Of a DNA stretch of 41,050 bases, positions 17,182 to 24,528 are shown one piece after another. Each line of letters begins with the position of its first letter. The stretch's first letter is position 1. This DNA comes from a bacterium (lineage in GTDB: Bacteria > Patescibacteriota > Gracilibacteria > UBA1369 > PNNO01): NCBI GenBank assembly GCA_013824265.1, contig PNNO01000001.1:1-41050 (forward strand). The letters run 5' to 3'. A model generated the notes under the pieces. The model was given only the letters and a program-made list of their open reading frames with translations, had not been told where the DNA came from and did not search any database. Made by a program: the position numbers and the translations under genes.

Positions 17182-18099
17182 ATGGCAAAAATAAATGATA
17201 CAAAAATACTGTTAAAAGACCTTTCCGAAAAAAAAGGTACATATTTGAAATATGAAACTGAAGAAGTTATAACTTGGTGTAACGGATGCGGAAATTACAA
17301 TATACAAAATGCACTTAAAAGAGCTTTAACATTGGAAGGATTCGAGCCGGACAAAATTCTTTTCTTTTTCGACATAGGATGTAACGGAAATGGATCGGAT
17401 AAAATTGGAGGATATACATTTCACGGACTTCACGGAAGAGCAATAAGTGCCGCAGCCGGAGCCTGTGTTGCCAATCCAAACATAAAAGTAATCGCATCAG
17501 GTGGGGACGGAGCAACGATGAGCGAAGGAATAAATCATCTCGTTCATGCTATTAGAAATGACTACCCAATGGTATTTATTCTGCATAACAATCACAATTA
17601 CGGACTTACAACAGGGCAAGCCTCCGCCACTACACCAAGAGGTTTCGGTATGAACGGATCTCCAGACGGAGTTATAGCTGACCCAATGAATCCTATTGAA
17701 TTCGTACTCGGCCTAAACCCATCTTTTGCAGCAAGATCATTTTCCGGAGATATAAAAAATATGACGGATGTATTCAGGAAAGCTCTTAAACATAAGGGAT
17801 TCGCTTTTGTTGAGATACTACAAGTTTGTCCGACATATAACAGAGCAACGCCACAAAGCTGGTATTGGGACAGAGTAAAATACACCAGCGATATCAAAAA
17901 CTACAAAGCCGATAATCTTAAAAAAGCCAAAGAAATAGTGGAAGATTTTGAAAAAAATATTTATTTGGGAGTTATTTATCAAGACAGCAAAAGAGAAAAC
18001 TTTGTCGAAAAACTTCCAAACAGAAAAAATATTACAACCGCATCCGTTGAGGAAGTTAATTACTGTTCAATAGAGAAACTTCTTAAAGAGTTTGAATAA
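17182..18099 (+). CDS. korB: 2-oxoacid:acceptor oxidoreductase, beta (TPP/FeS) subunit
   Basis: A 305-aa partner of KorA. The thiamine-diphosphate motif is GGDGATMSEGINHLVHAIRN (Asp109) followed by NNHNYGLTTGQ. Cysteines 33 and 36 (WCNGC), 67 (GCNG) and 216 (VCPTYN) are placed as expected to hold one [4Fe-4S] cluster, so the catalytic and electron-exit apparatus looks intact. Its last 17 bp overlap the end of pdxT on the other strand. It is the final gene of the flavodoxin-korA-korB operon. Confidence 0.94.
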   Translation: MAKINDTKILLKDLSEKKGTYLKYETEEVITWCNGCGNYNIQNALKRALTLEGFEPDKILFFFDIGCNGNGSDKIGGYTFHGLHGRAISAAAGACVANPNIKVIASGGDGATMSEGINHLVHAIRNDYPMVFILHNNHNYGLTTGQASATTPRGFGMNGSPDGVIADPMNPIEFVLGLNPSFAARSFSGDIKNMTDVFRKALKHKGFAFVEILQVCPTYNRATPQSWYWDRVKYTSDIKNYKADNLKKAKEIVEDFEKNIYLGVIYQDSKRENFVEKLPNRKNITTASVEEVNYCSIEKLLKEFE

Positions 18100-18691
18100 C
18101 TCTTTCCAAGAAATAAGAATGTACGCTTTTGTCGTGCGTTAATTCGGGGTGGAAAGTTGTAACAAGCATTTTCCCCTGCCTGGCCATAACAATCTCCCCT
18201 TCTTGGTTCTTACTTAAAATTTCAACACCACTTCCAACCGAATTTATTTTTGGCGCCCTTATGTAAACCGCCGGCACATTTAATATCTCTCCATCAATGA
18301 CAATTTTTATAATTTCTTCAAAACTATCCATTTGTGAACCATAAGCATTTCTTGAAATATCAATATCCATAACGGCAAGTCCGTTTTTGTTTTCTTTACC
18401 ATCAATTGTTTTTGCAAGTAAAATTGCACCTGCGCATGTACCATAAACAGGAAAACCTGAATTTATTTTATCGACCAATACACTTCTAAAATCGCCAAGT
18501 GCCAAATGATGATTCATCGTTGTGCTCTCCCCTCCGGGTATAATTAATGCATCGATTTTTCCCAGTTCATTTACCTTCCTTACCTCCAAAGATTCACACC
18601 CAAGCCTCTCAATCATTTTTTTATGTTCGAGAAAAGAACCCTGCAAAGCGAGTACTCCAACAGTAATATGTTTACCACCCTCTTTCCGCAT
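18083..18691 (-). CDS. pdxT: Pyridoxal 5'-phosphate synthase glutaminase subunit
   Basis: A 202-aa class I glutaminase that feeds ammonia to PdxS. The family motifs are present: [21 protein letters not shown], the nucleophile in [10 protein letters not shown], and FHPELTHD carrying the His-Glu of the triad. Its ATG lies 20 bp inside the end of pdxS, so translation is probably coupled and the two subunits made in step. It ends inside the 3' end of korB on the opposite strand. Confidence 0.96.
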   Translation of the reverse strand: MRKEGGKHITVGVLALQGSFLEHKKMIERLGCESLEVRKVNELGKIDALIIPGGESTTMNHHLALGDFRSVLVDKINSGFPVYGTCAGAILLAKTIDGKENKNGLAVMDIDISRNAYGSQMDSFEEIIKIVIDGEILNVPAVYIRAPKINSVGSGVEILSKNQEGEIVMARQGKMLVTTFHPELTHDKSVHSYFLERVIQTL

Positions 18692-19547
18692 ACTTAATAT
18701 CCAATTTATTTATTTCCTGACTATACATTGCATCTCCAAGATTTTCAGACACTTTAGCTATTATATCCGGATCATTATAATGCGTTGTAGCCTGAACAAT
18801 AGCCTTTGCTCTTTTTTCCGGGTCACTTGATTTAAAGATACCTGAACCAACAAAAACACCATCCATACCAAGTTGCATCATTAAAGCCGCGTCAGCCGGA
18901 GTTGCAATACCTCCTGCTGCAAAATTAACAACCGGAAGCTGTTGCTCCTCTGCAATGCTTTGAACAAGTTCAAATGGAACTCTCTCTTTTTTTGCATATT
19001 CTTTTATATCTTTTTCTGAAGAATTTTTTAAAGCGGCTATCTCTTCAAGAATTGTTCTTGCATGCCTTACCGCCTCTACAACATTCCCCGTTCCGGCTTC
19101 ACCTTTGGTTCTTATCATTGCAGCCCCCTCGTTAATTCTTCTTAGAGCCTCACCAAGATTTGTAGCCCCACAAACAAAAGGGATCTTGAATTTTCTTTTA
19201 TCTATATGAAATTTTTCGTCTGCAGGAGTAAGTACTTCACTTTCATCAACATAATCAACATTAAGAGCCTGAAGAATTTGAGCTTCAACAAAATGTCCGA
19301 TTCTAACCTTTGCCATAACCGGAATAGTCACGGCCTTCTTAATCTCCTTAATCAATTTTGGGTCACTCATTCTTGCAACTCCACCTTCCCTTCTTATATC
19401 CGAAGGAACTCTTTCAAGAGCCATAACCGCACATGCTCCGGACTGCTCTGCGATACGAGCATGCTCCGCAGTCACAACGTCCATTATAACGCCGCCCTTT
19501 AACATCTGGGCAAGTCCCCTTTTAAGTTTTTCAGTATTTTTCTCCAT
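18672..19547 (-). CDS. pdxS: Pyridoxal 5'-phosphate synthase lyase subunit
   Basis: This 291-aa enzyme forms PLP from ribose 5-phosphate, glyceraldehyde 3-phosphate and ammonia. It is highly conserved: [14 protein letters not shown] at the start, [21 protein letters not shown], the Schiff-base lysine in [31 protein letters not shown] and [20 protein letters not shown]. It follows prxQ by 12 bp in a tspO-prxQ-pdxS-pdxT operon. De novo vitamin B6 synthesis is uncommon in reduced CPR-type genomes. Confidence 0.98.
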   Translation of the reverse strand: MEKNTEKLKRGLAQMLKGGVIMDVVTAEHARIAEQSGACAVMALERVPSDIRREGGVARMSDPKLIKEIKKAVTIPVMAKVRIGHFVEAQILQALNVDYVDESEVLTPADEKFHIDKRKFKIPFVCGATNLGEALRRINEGAAMIRTKGEAGTGNVVEAVRHARTILEEIAALKNSSEKDIKEYAKKERVPFELVQSIAEEQQLPVVNFAAGGIATPADAALMMQLGMDGVFVGSGIFKSSDPEKRAKAIVQATTHYNDPDIIAKVSENLGDAMYSQEINKLDIKYAERGW

Positions 19548-19559
19548 AGTTTTAATCAG

Positions 19560-19997
19560 TTAATTCATTAATTCCTTCAGATCATGCAAAACTTCCTGTG
19601 CATGCTCAGCCGGTTTAACTTTAGGGTATATTTTAGCAATATTTCCTTCAGGATCAATAAGAAATGATATTCTCTTAAAACGCCATATATCATATTTTCC
19701 AATAACTTCCTTTTCATTATCTGACAAAAGTATAAAAGGAAGCCCGAATTTACTCGCAAATTTCTCATGGCTTGCAACAGAATCGGTACTTACCCCAAAA
19801 ACCGTGATTCCAAGCTTCTCAAAATCGGGATAACTATCCCTTATTGCACATGCCTCCTGCGTACAACCCGGAGTATTATCTTTGGGATAGAAATAAAGTA
19901 AAATCCATTTTCCTTTATAATCGACCAGAGAATGTTTAGCCCCATTTTGATCTGATAGTGAAAAATCAGGAGCCTTCTGCCCTACTTTTAATTCCAT
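19560..19997 (-). CDS. bcp: Peroxiredoxin, Bcp/PrxQ type
   Basis: A 145-aa thioredoxin-dependent peroxidase. The N-terminus GQKAPDFSLSDQNG and the active site FYPKDNTPGCTQEACAIRD are diagnostic, with the peroxidatic and resolving cysteines five residues apart (GCTQEAC). The C-terminal FLIDPEGNIAKIYPKVKP fits. It reduces hydroperoxides in the cytoplasm. It lies 17 bp after tspO and 12 bp before pdxS on the same strand. It is a different class from the 2-Cys enzyme at 14276, so the cell has two peroxidase types. Confidence 0.95.
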   Translation of the reverse strand: MELKVGQKAPDFSLSDQNGAKHSLVDYKGKWILLYFYPKDNTPGCTQEACAIRDSYPDFEKLGITVFGVSTDSVASHEKFASKFGLPFILLSDNEKEVIGKYDIWRFKRISFLIDPEGNIAKIYPKVKPAEHAQEVLHDLKELMN

Positions 19998-20014
19998 TGA
20001 ATCACGTTGTTATT

Positions 20015-20524
20015 TTAATTAAGAAGAACTATTTGAAATGTTAGATATGTCGCAAATCCTACCCAGGCGGCATATGGAAGAAGCAACAAAGAAGCCAATT
20101 TTGATCTATGCCATAGAAGCCCCATTATTAAAATTATAGTTATTTCAAGAATGGCCATTTCAAAAAGAGCCAAAGAAATTTGATGAAGAGTGAAAAATAA
20201 AAGGCTCCAAAGAACATTAAATACTGCATTTGCTATAAACAATCCCATTACAAACAGAAAAATAACATCTATCTCTTTCTTCTTAAAAACAAGCAAGAAT
20301 CTGTTTTCAACATAACGCTTATTCCATGTTATAAGGGCGGAAATTGTAGTTAATACAAAAATTATATTCCATGCCACCGGGAATATCCATTTCGGAGGGT
20401 TAATTGCAGGTTTAATAAGTTCAGCATCATACCAAGGCATACCAATAGAAGAAAATGTGCTTCCAACAACCGCAACCACAACGGTTACAAGAGGTATAAT
20501 TATATAATTCAACTTAAACTTCAT
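20015..20524 (-). CDS. tspO: TspO/MBR family membrane protein
   Basis: A 169-aa protein with five predicted transmembrane helices. The hallmarks are the Trp/Pro-rich loop after helix 1 (MPWYDAELIKPAINPPKWIFPVAWN), NAVFNVLWSLLFF in helix 3-4 and LLPYAAWVGFATYL in helix 5. TspO proteins bind porphyrins and act in oxidative and porphyrin stress. It is first in the operon with prxQ and pdxST. A second, more divergent family member is at 27000. Confidence 0.93.
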   Translation of the reverse strand: MKFKLNYIIIPLVTVVVAVVGSTFSSIGMPWYDAELIKPAINPPKWIFPVAWNIIFVLTTISALITWNKRYVENRFLLVFKKKEIDVIFLFVMGLFIANAVFNVLWSLLFFTLHQISLALFEMAILEITIILIMGLLWHRSKLASLLLLPYAAWVGFATYLTFQIVLLN

Positions 20525-20562
20525 ATCTTTTTTATTAATAATTTTTTCTTTGACCCAACAAC

Positions 20563-20590
20563 AGTATAACTAAATGCCCTTGAGAGTAAA
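20563..20590 (-). promoter_or_regulatory. Possible promoter for tspO-prxQ-pdxS-pdxT
   Basis: On the minus strand TTTACT (20590-20585), a 16 bp spacer and TATACT (20568-20563). It overlaps the divergent promoter of the hemerythrin gene, so the two may compete. Confidence 0.4.
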
Positions 20591-20608
20591 TGTTTATTTA
20601 ATTATCAT
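20580..20608 (+). promoter_or_regulatory. Promoter for the hemerythrin-like gene
   Basis: TTGAGA at 20580-20585, a 17 bp spacer and TATCAT at 20603-20608. The start of transcription would be near 20615, with an AT-rich leader of about 29 nt. Confidence 0.5.
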
Positions 20609-20643
20609 AAATATATATTTACAAACAATTAACACCTATTTAC

Positions 20644-21174
20644 ATGTCCCCTCTTGATCTTCTTATGCAGGAACACAATTTAATCGCGAAACTGACAACA
20701 ATAATAAAGAAAAAACTTCCGACAATAAAAGAAAAAAAGGCTAATGCATGCCTAATACAAAAGCTTATAGACTTTTTTGTTACATACGGAGATAAAACAC
20801 ATCACGGCAAAGAAGAAGATATTCTATTTAGAGAGGTAGGGCAAAAAGATCTTTCAGATGAACTTCGAACGATTTTGGCGGAATTACTTGAAGAACATGT
20901 GCAGGCACGTGAAAAATTAAAGAAACTTGAAGAAGCTAATACTGAATATTCAAATGGAGATGAGCTTGCTTACGAGAAGATTATCAGAGTACTTGAAGAT
21001 CTTGTGATTTTTTATCCTGAGCACATAAATAAAGAAAATAATCATTTTTTCAAACAGGCGATGGAATATTTTAGCGACCTTGAACTTGAAACAATGACAA
21101 AAGAATTTGCAGAATTCGACAGAAGCGTAATTCACGAAAAATATAAAGCCGTTGTAAGCGCTATTGGATCTTAA
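20644..21174 (+). CDS. Hemerythrin-like (HHE) domain protein
   Basis: A 176-aa all-helical protein with the iron ligands of the HHE cation-binding domain in order: MQEHN near residue 11, THHGKEEDILF near 56-66, LEEHVQAREKL near 85, and PEHINKENNHFF near 120-131. Such proteins carry a di-iron site that binds oxygen, nitric oxide or peroxide; some repair damaged Fe-S clusters. It lies next to the peroxiredoxin/TspO operon but on the opposite strand, with a divergent promoter. Its final 4 bp overlap the end of lgt. Confidence 0.9.
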   Translation: MSPLDLLMQEHNLIAKLTTIIKKKLPTIKEKKANACLIQKLIDFFVTYGDKTHHGKEEDILFREVGQKDLSDELRTILAELLEEHVQAREKLKKLEEANTEYSNGDELAYEKIIRVLEDLVIFYPEHINKENNHFFKQAMEYFSDLELETMTKEFAEFDRSVIHEKYKAVVSAIGS

Positions 21175-21959
21175 CGCGCCTTACGCGCCTTTTTGCTTAC
21201 AGCGATATATATAAAGTATGAAACAGCAATAAGAACCGGCAGTATACTTAAAAACTGACCCATTGAAAGTGACGATCCATAAGGTGTAAATTCCCTTTCT
21301 TTCCAGAACTCAACTATAAATCTTGTAGAGAAATATAAAAGGACGTAAAGGAAAAGTATAAAAAGCTTCGGAAGTTTCTTGTAGTATTTTATATAAACAA
21401 AAAACAATATAAAAAATATTGTGAAACTTAAACCGGCTTCATAAAACTGTGAAGGATAACGAGGGAAATCTTCGCCAAGTTTTGTAAAAACAACACCCCA
21501 AGTGCCATCGGTTGGTCTACCTATAATTTCTGAATTTAAAAAATTACCGATTCTAACGAACCCGGCTGTTATAGGCATGCCAAGAACAAGTACGTCCACA
21601 TACTTTGAAAACTCAACTTTTTGAAATTTTAACCAAAGTAAATAAAAAACAAGTAATCCTATAGCGGCACCATGACTTGCAAGTCCGCCATTCCAGATTT
21701 TGAAAATTTCAATAGGGTGACTTAAATAAAAACCAGCTTCGTAAAAAAACACATGCCCAAGACGAGCACCAACAACCATTCCAATAAATAAAAATATTGC
21801 TGCAGTCTCAAAATGTTCAACCGGATATTTTTCTCTTTTAAAAATCCAAACAGTATAAAAATAATTTAATAGCAGGCCAATAACGAACATAAGCCCGTAC
21901 CATCTAAGCGTTAACCCTCCAAATGTTGCTATCTCTCTTGAAATTTCATGAATAAACAT
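21171..21959 (-). CDS. lgt: Prolipoprotein diacylglyceryl transferase
   Basis: A 262-aa polytopic membrane enzyme that adds diacylglycerol to the lipobox cysteine of prelipoproteins. The signatures are LRWYGLMFVIGLL, GARLGHVFFYE, NGGLASHGAAIGLL and the Lgt motif RIGNFLNSEIIGRPTDG followed by YPSQFYEAG. Its presence matches the lipoprotein encoded at 26545. It stands alone, separated from the upstream histone-like gene by a strong terminator. Confidence 0.96.
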   Translation of the reverse strand: MFIHEISREIATFGGLTLRWYGLMFVIGLLLNYFYTVWIFKREKYPVEHFETAAIFLFIGMVVGARLGHVFFYEAGFYLSHPIEIFKIWNGGLASHGAAIGLLVFYLLWLKFQKVEFSKYVDVLVLGMPITAGFVRIGNFLNSEIIGRPTDGTWGVVFTKLGEDFPRYPSQFYEAGLSFTIFFILFFVYIKYYKKLPKLFILFLYVLLYFSTRFIVEFWKEREFTPYGSSLSMGQFLSILPVLIAVSYFIYIAVSKKARKAR

Positions 21960-22008
21960 CGAAACTGATTATTAATATTTTCATACAAAGTATATCATAT
22001 TAATTAAT

Positions 22009-22037
22009 AAAAAAAGCCCCACACATAAGTGCGGGGC
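22009..22037 (-). terminator. Rho-independent terminator of the histone-like gene
   Basis: GCCCC-A-CAC (22016-22024), loop ATAA, GTG-C-GGGGC (22029-22037), followed on the minus strand by seven U (A22009-A22015). This is one of the clearest terminators in the window. Confidence 0.9.
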
Positions 22038-22074
22038 AATGTTCTCTCGTTTCAAGATTACAGAAAGAGAAAAA

Positions 22075-22218
22075 TTATTTTTTCTTTGCTGTCTTCTTTT
22101 TTGGAGCTGCTTTCTTAGCAACTTTTTTAACTACCTTCTTAACAACTTTCTTAGCTACCTTCTTCTTAGGAGCTACTTTCTTAACTGTCTTTTTCTTTGC
22201 TGTCTTTTTTACAGGCAT
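22075..22218 (-). CDS. Histone H1-like lysine-rich protein, 47 aa
   Basis: A 47-codon ORF begins ATGCCTGTAAAAAAG at 22218 and ends TAA at 22075. The product is almost wholly Lys, Ala, Val and Pro in repeats of KKVAPKKK, KKVVKKVV and KKAAPKKK, beginning MPVKKTAKKKTV. This is the composition of histone H1-like DNA-binding tails (Hc1, AlgP type). The likely role is binding DNA or RNA by charge, possibly in compacting the nucleoid. It has its own strong terminator, which supports it being an expressed gene. Confidence 0.8.
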   Translation of the reverse strand: MPVKKTAKKKTVKKVAPKKKVAKKVVKKVVKKVAKKAAPKKKTAKKK

Positions 22219-22284
22219 TGAATGTATGGTTACAGATTTACTAGATTTATTATCTTCTTTTTAATAATTAAATCAATAGTTAAA

Positions 22285-22356
22285 TTACTTTTTCTTATCT
22301 TTATTTTGTTTTGGTTTCTTTTTCTCTCTCTTTTGTTTATCGTTTCCTTTAGACAT
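22285..22356 (-). CDS. Very short basic peptide, 23 aa
   Basis: The ORF starts at 22356 and ends TAA at 22285. The product begins MSKGNDKQKREKKK and goes on with Pro, Lys, Gln, Asn and Asp to a KKK end. It is strongly basic and without hydrophobic residues, so it is probably disordered and binds nucleic acid. It lies upstream of the histone-like gene on the same strand. Support is limited to composition, position and a clean start and stop; no function is assigned. Confidence 0.5.
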   Translation of the reverse strand: MSKGNDKQKREKKKPKQNKDKKK

Positions 22357-22391
22357 AATTTGGGGGTTTGAAATAATACCAACACTATATA

Positions 22392-22634
22392 CTATTTTTT
22401 TATTAATTGTAATTTTTCTTTTCTCGAAAGTTTTTTTATCCGATTTTCTTCTTTTGAAGCAAGAGACCTGTTACGAAATTTCCTCGAATAAACAAGCTCA
22501 ACGGGTCTTCGAATACTCGTATACTTTGCTCCAAGTTTAGAAGTGTTATGCTCGTTAACTCTTCTATTCAAATCTACGGTGATCCCTGTATACAAAGTTT
22601 CATCTGCGCATTTTAGAAGGTACAGATAATACAT
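22392..22634 (-). CDS. GIY-YIG domain protein (UPF0213/YhbQ-like)
   Basis: An 80-aa protein that is one GIY-YIG nuclease domain: YYLYLLKC and LYTGIT stand for the GIY and YIG strands. The catalytic Arg follows in DLNRRVNEHN, and the metal-binding Glu is in SKEENRIKKL. Small single-domain members such as YhbQ are of uncertain role, with some linked to DNA repair. It ends in TAG. Confidence 0.9.
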   Translation of the reverse strand: MYYLYLLKCADETLYTGITVDLNRRVNEHNTSKLGAKYTSIRRPVELVYSRKFRNRSLASKEENRIKKLSRKEKLQLIKK

Positions 22635-22760
22635 TTGGCGTTTTAGTTAGAATCAAATAATTTTTCCATTACTATAGAGTTAATTGTAACGTCTTCTTTT
22701 TTAAAACGTCTAATCATTTGTTAATATTTTTTAATGTTTTTTTAAAATTTATAAATAGAA

Positions 22761-23714
22761 TTACGTTATCGCATTAAAAATATAACCGGTAAAAATAATT
22801 CCAACAGCTACTATTCCAAAAAATATCGCCAATAGCTTAATGGAAATTACTTTCTTAAGCATTATTGCTTCGGGTAAAGAAAGTCCTGCTACGGCCATCA
22901 TAAAAGCCAAAGCGGTTCCCAATGGGATTCCCTGTTGAACAAAAGCAAAAACAATCGGCACAAGTGTTGAACATCCGGCATAAACAGGTATTCCAACCAA
23001 AGTGGCAATTGGCACGGCAATTATTGAATCAACACTAAGATATTGTTGAAAAAAATCAGCCGGGACATAACCATGAATCGCCGCTCCAATTCCTACACCA
23101 ATAGCAATAATCAGCCAAAGTTTTTTGAAAGTCTTAAAACTGTCTCGTAGAGCAAACTGGATTTTTCCATCTATACTTTTTGGAAGATAATTAAGATTTA
23201 AACTCTCCCCCTTAACATCCCCAAGTTTTAAAATAATTTCCTTTTCCAATTTCATTTTTCCAAGAATAACTCCTGCAGCAACTCCCAGAACAATCCCTGA
23301 AAAAGCATACAGAGAAGCAATCCCCCAGCCGAATGTCCCACCCATCAAAACAAAAACCACCTCATTAACAAGAGGTGAAGTGATGATAAACGAAAACGCA
23401 ATTCCAAGGGGCACCTCAGCTTTTATAAAACCTACAAACATTGGGATAGATGAACATGAACAAAAAGGAGTGACCGCACCAAGAATAGATGCGGCAATGT
23501 TTCCAATACCAAATTTTTGCCTTCCAAGCACTTCTTTAATTTTATGTGGCGACAAAAAAGTCCTTATAAATGCAATAACGGCAACGATCACTATTACCAA
23601 TAGATATATTTTAACCGTATCGTAAACAAAATAATTGATACTACTTCCAAGCTTTGAAGCAGAATCAAGACCAAAGACCGAATATATAAGCCAATCTGCA
23701 AATCGTTGAATCAT
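22761..23714 (-). CDS. Predicted permease of the ArsP/UPF0718 (DUF318) family
   Basis: This 317-aa protein has about eight membrane helices in two halves with a cytoplasmic loop. The conserved TPFCSCSSIP (about residues 82-91) in the first half and GIPVYAGCSTLVPI in the second carry the Cys residues typical of this permease family, which includes the organoarsenical exporter ArsP. It is the last gene of the arsR operon, 25 bp after the zinc-ribbon gene. Metalloid or organometal export is likely from family and neighbour; the substrate is not proven. Confidence 0.85.
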   Translation of the reverse strand: MIQRFADWLIYSVFGLDSASKLGSSINYFVYDTVKIYLLVIVIVAVIAFIRTFLSPHKIKEVLGRQKFGIGNIAASILGAVTPFCSCSSIPMFVGFIKAEVPLGIAFSFIITSPLVNEVVFVLMGGTFGWGIASLYAFSGIVLGVAAGVILGKMKLEKEIILKLGDVKGESLNLNYLPKSIDGKIQFALRDSFKTFKKLWLIIAIGVGIGAAIHGYVPADFFQQYLSVDSIIAVPIATLVGIPVYAGCSTLVPIVFAFVQQGIPLGTALAFMMAVAGLSLPEAIMLKKVISIKLLAIFFGIVAVGIIFTGYIFNAIT

Positions 23715-23739
23715 ATCTGTAAATATTTAATAATTTTGA

Positions 23740-23970
23740 TTAACCGCAACAATTCTTTCCTTTTTTATCCGAACAACAACATTCTTTTTCGGCATCATCA
23801 TTAAAAACATTTTTAAAAAAGTTTATGATGGAAAATTTCTGACTGATTTTTTTCGAATGACATTTTGGACAAATAAATTTAGACCCTTTCTTCTCCTCTT
23901 TTTCCTTAGTGGTGGACTTGATATTGAATGTATTGTCGCAATCGGCACATTTGTAAGTATAAATCGACAT
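23740..23970 (-). CDS. FmdB-like zinc-ribbon protein with Cys-rich tail
   Basis: A 76-aa protein. The start MSIYTYKCADCDNTF at 23970 is chosen because it fits the FmdB/CxxC_CxxC zinc-ribbon family; the frame is open for 22 more codons upstream but these would overlap arsR. The ribbon uses CADC and CPKC. The C-terminal tail ends ECCCSDKKGKNCCG, a cluster of five cysteines outside the ribbon that could hold a soft metal or As(III). It sits between arsR (22 bp gap) and the permease (25 bp gap), so it may be a small metallochaperone or a metal buffer. Confidence 0.75.
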   Translation of the reverse strand: MSIYTYKCADCDNTFNIKSTTKEKEEKKGSKFICPKCHSKKISQKFSIINFFKNVFNDDAEKECCCSDKKGKNCCG

Positions 23971-23992
23971 ATCTATTAAATTAAAAAATAAG

Positions 23993-24295
23993 TTAACATT
24001 TGAATTTTTTATTTTTCGCCAAAGAAAAAGATTCAAAAAGATTTTTTAGCTGAACAAAACAGGAGCGATTTAATGAATAAAGCACCCATTTCCCTTCTTT
24101 TCGAGCAGTTATCAAACCAATTTCTCTTAAAACGGCCAAATGATGAGAAACAAGATTTTGAGGTAATTCCAACTGCTCAAATATTCTACAAACACAGCTT
24201 TCACCTGGAATAAGGCAATTAATAATATCAAGCCGTATAGGATTTCCCAAAGCTTTAAGCAAAGATAGAACCGATTTATTATCCACGCTTTTCAT
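23993..24295 (-). CDS. arsR: ArsR-family metalloid-responsive repressor
   Basis: A 100-aa winged-helix repressor: LGNPIRLDIINCL, then the helix-turn-helix with LPQNLVSHHLAVLREIGLI, then the wing ARKEGKWVLYSL. The metal-binding helix reads ESCVCRIFEQL, with Cys34 and Cys36 in the CVC pattern that binds As(III)/Sb(III) in ArsR and Cd/Pb-type ligands in relatives; Cys27 lies nearby. It leads an operon with the zinc ribbon and permease. A perfect inverted repeat overlaps its own promoter, as expected for autorepression released by metal. Confidence 0.93.
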   Translation of the reverse strand: MKSVDNKSVLSLLKALGNPIRLDIINCLIPGESCVCRIFEQLELPQNLVSHHLAVLREIGLITARKEGKWVLYSLNRSCFVQLKNLFESFSLAKNKKFKC

Positions 24296-24298
24296 AAC

Positions 24299-24324
24299 AA
24301 CATATCAAATATTATTGATATGTT
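24299..24324 (-). promoter_or_regulatory. ArsR-type operator
   Basis: A perfect 10-bp inverted repeat, AACATATCAA (24299-24308) and TTGATATGTT (24315-24324) with a 6-bp centre. It ends 4 bp before the arsR ATG and covers the -10 region. Size, AT-rich core and position fit an ArsR/SmtB operator. Confidence 0.85.
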
Positions 24325-24348
24325 ATCAGGCAAAAAATCTCATGTCAA
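24320..24348 (-). promoter_or_regulatory. Promoter of the arsR operon
   Basis: On the minus strand a consensus TTGACA (24348-24343), a 17 bp spacer and TAACAT (24325-24320), preceded by TGA as an extended -10. The -10 lies in the right arm of the operator, so repressor binding would block RNA polymerase. Confidence 0.7.
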
Positions 24349-24387
24349 ATAAAGCACACTTAAAAACAAATGTACTATTTGGAATTT

Positions 24388-24462
24388 TGGCTCCCGGGGC
24401 CGGGCTCGAACCGGCAACAACCTGGTTAACAGCCAGGTGCTCTACCATTGAGCTACCCGGGA
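24388..24462 (-). tRNA. tRNA-Asn (GUU anticodon)
   Basis: A 75-nt cloverleaf on the minus strand with encoded CCA. The acceptor stem is TCCCGGG/CCCGGGA, the D arm GCTCAATGGTAGAGC, and the anticodon stem CCTGG/CCAGG encloses CTGTTAA, giving anticodon GUU. The T arm is GCCGGTTCGAGCCCGGC. Confidence 0.97.
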
Positions 24463-24528
24463 ACAGTATTTAAAAAGATCCTTACTTACTGGGCAACGGG
24501 AACAATATAAATGAAATCAGCTCCCTTT

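Noticed and set aside
22039-22221. A 60-codon plus-strand ORF rich in Leu, Phe and Ser
   Set aside because: It is the shadow of the Lys-rich histone-like gene on the other strand, and it starts inside that gene's terminator.
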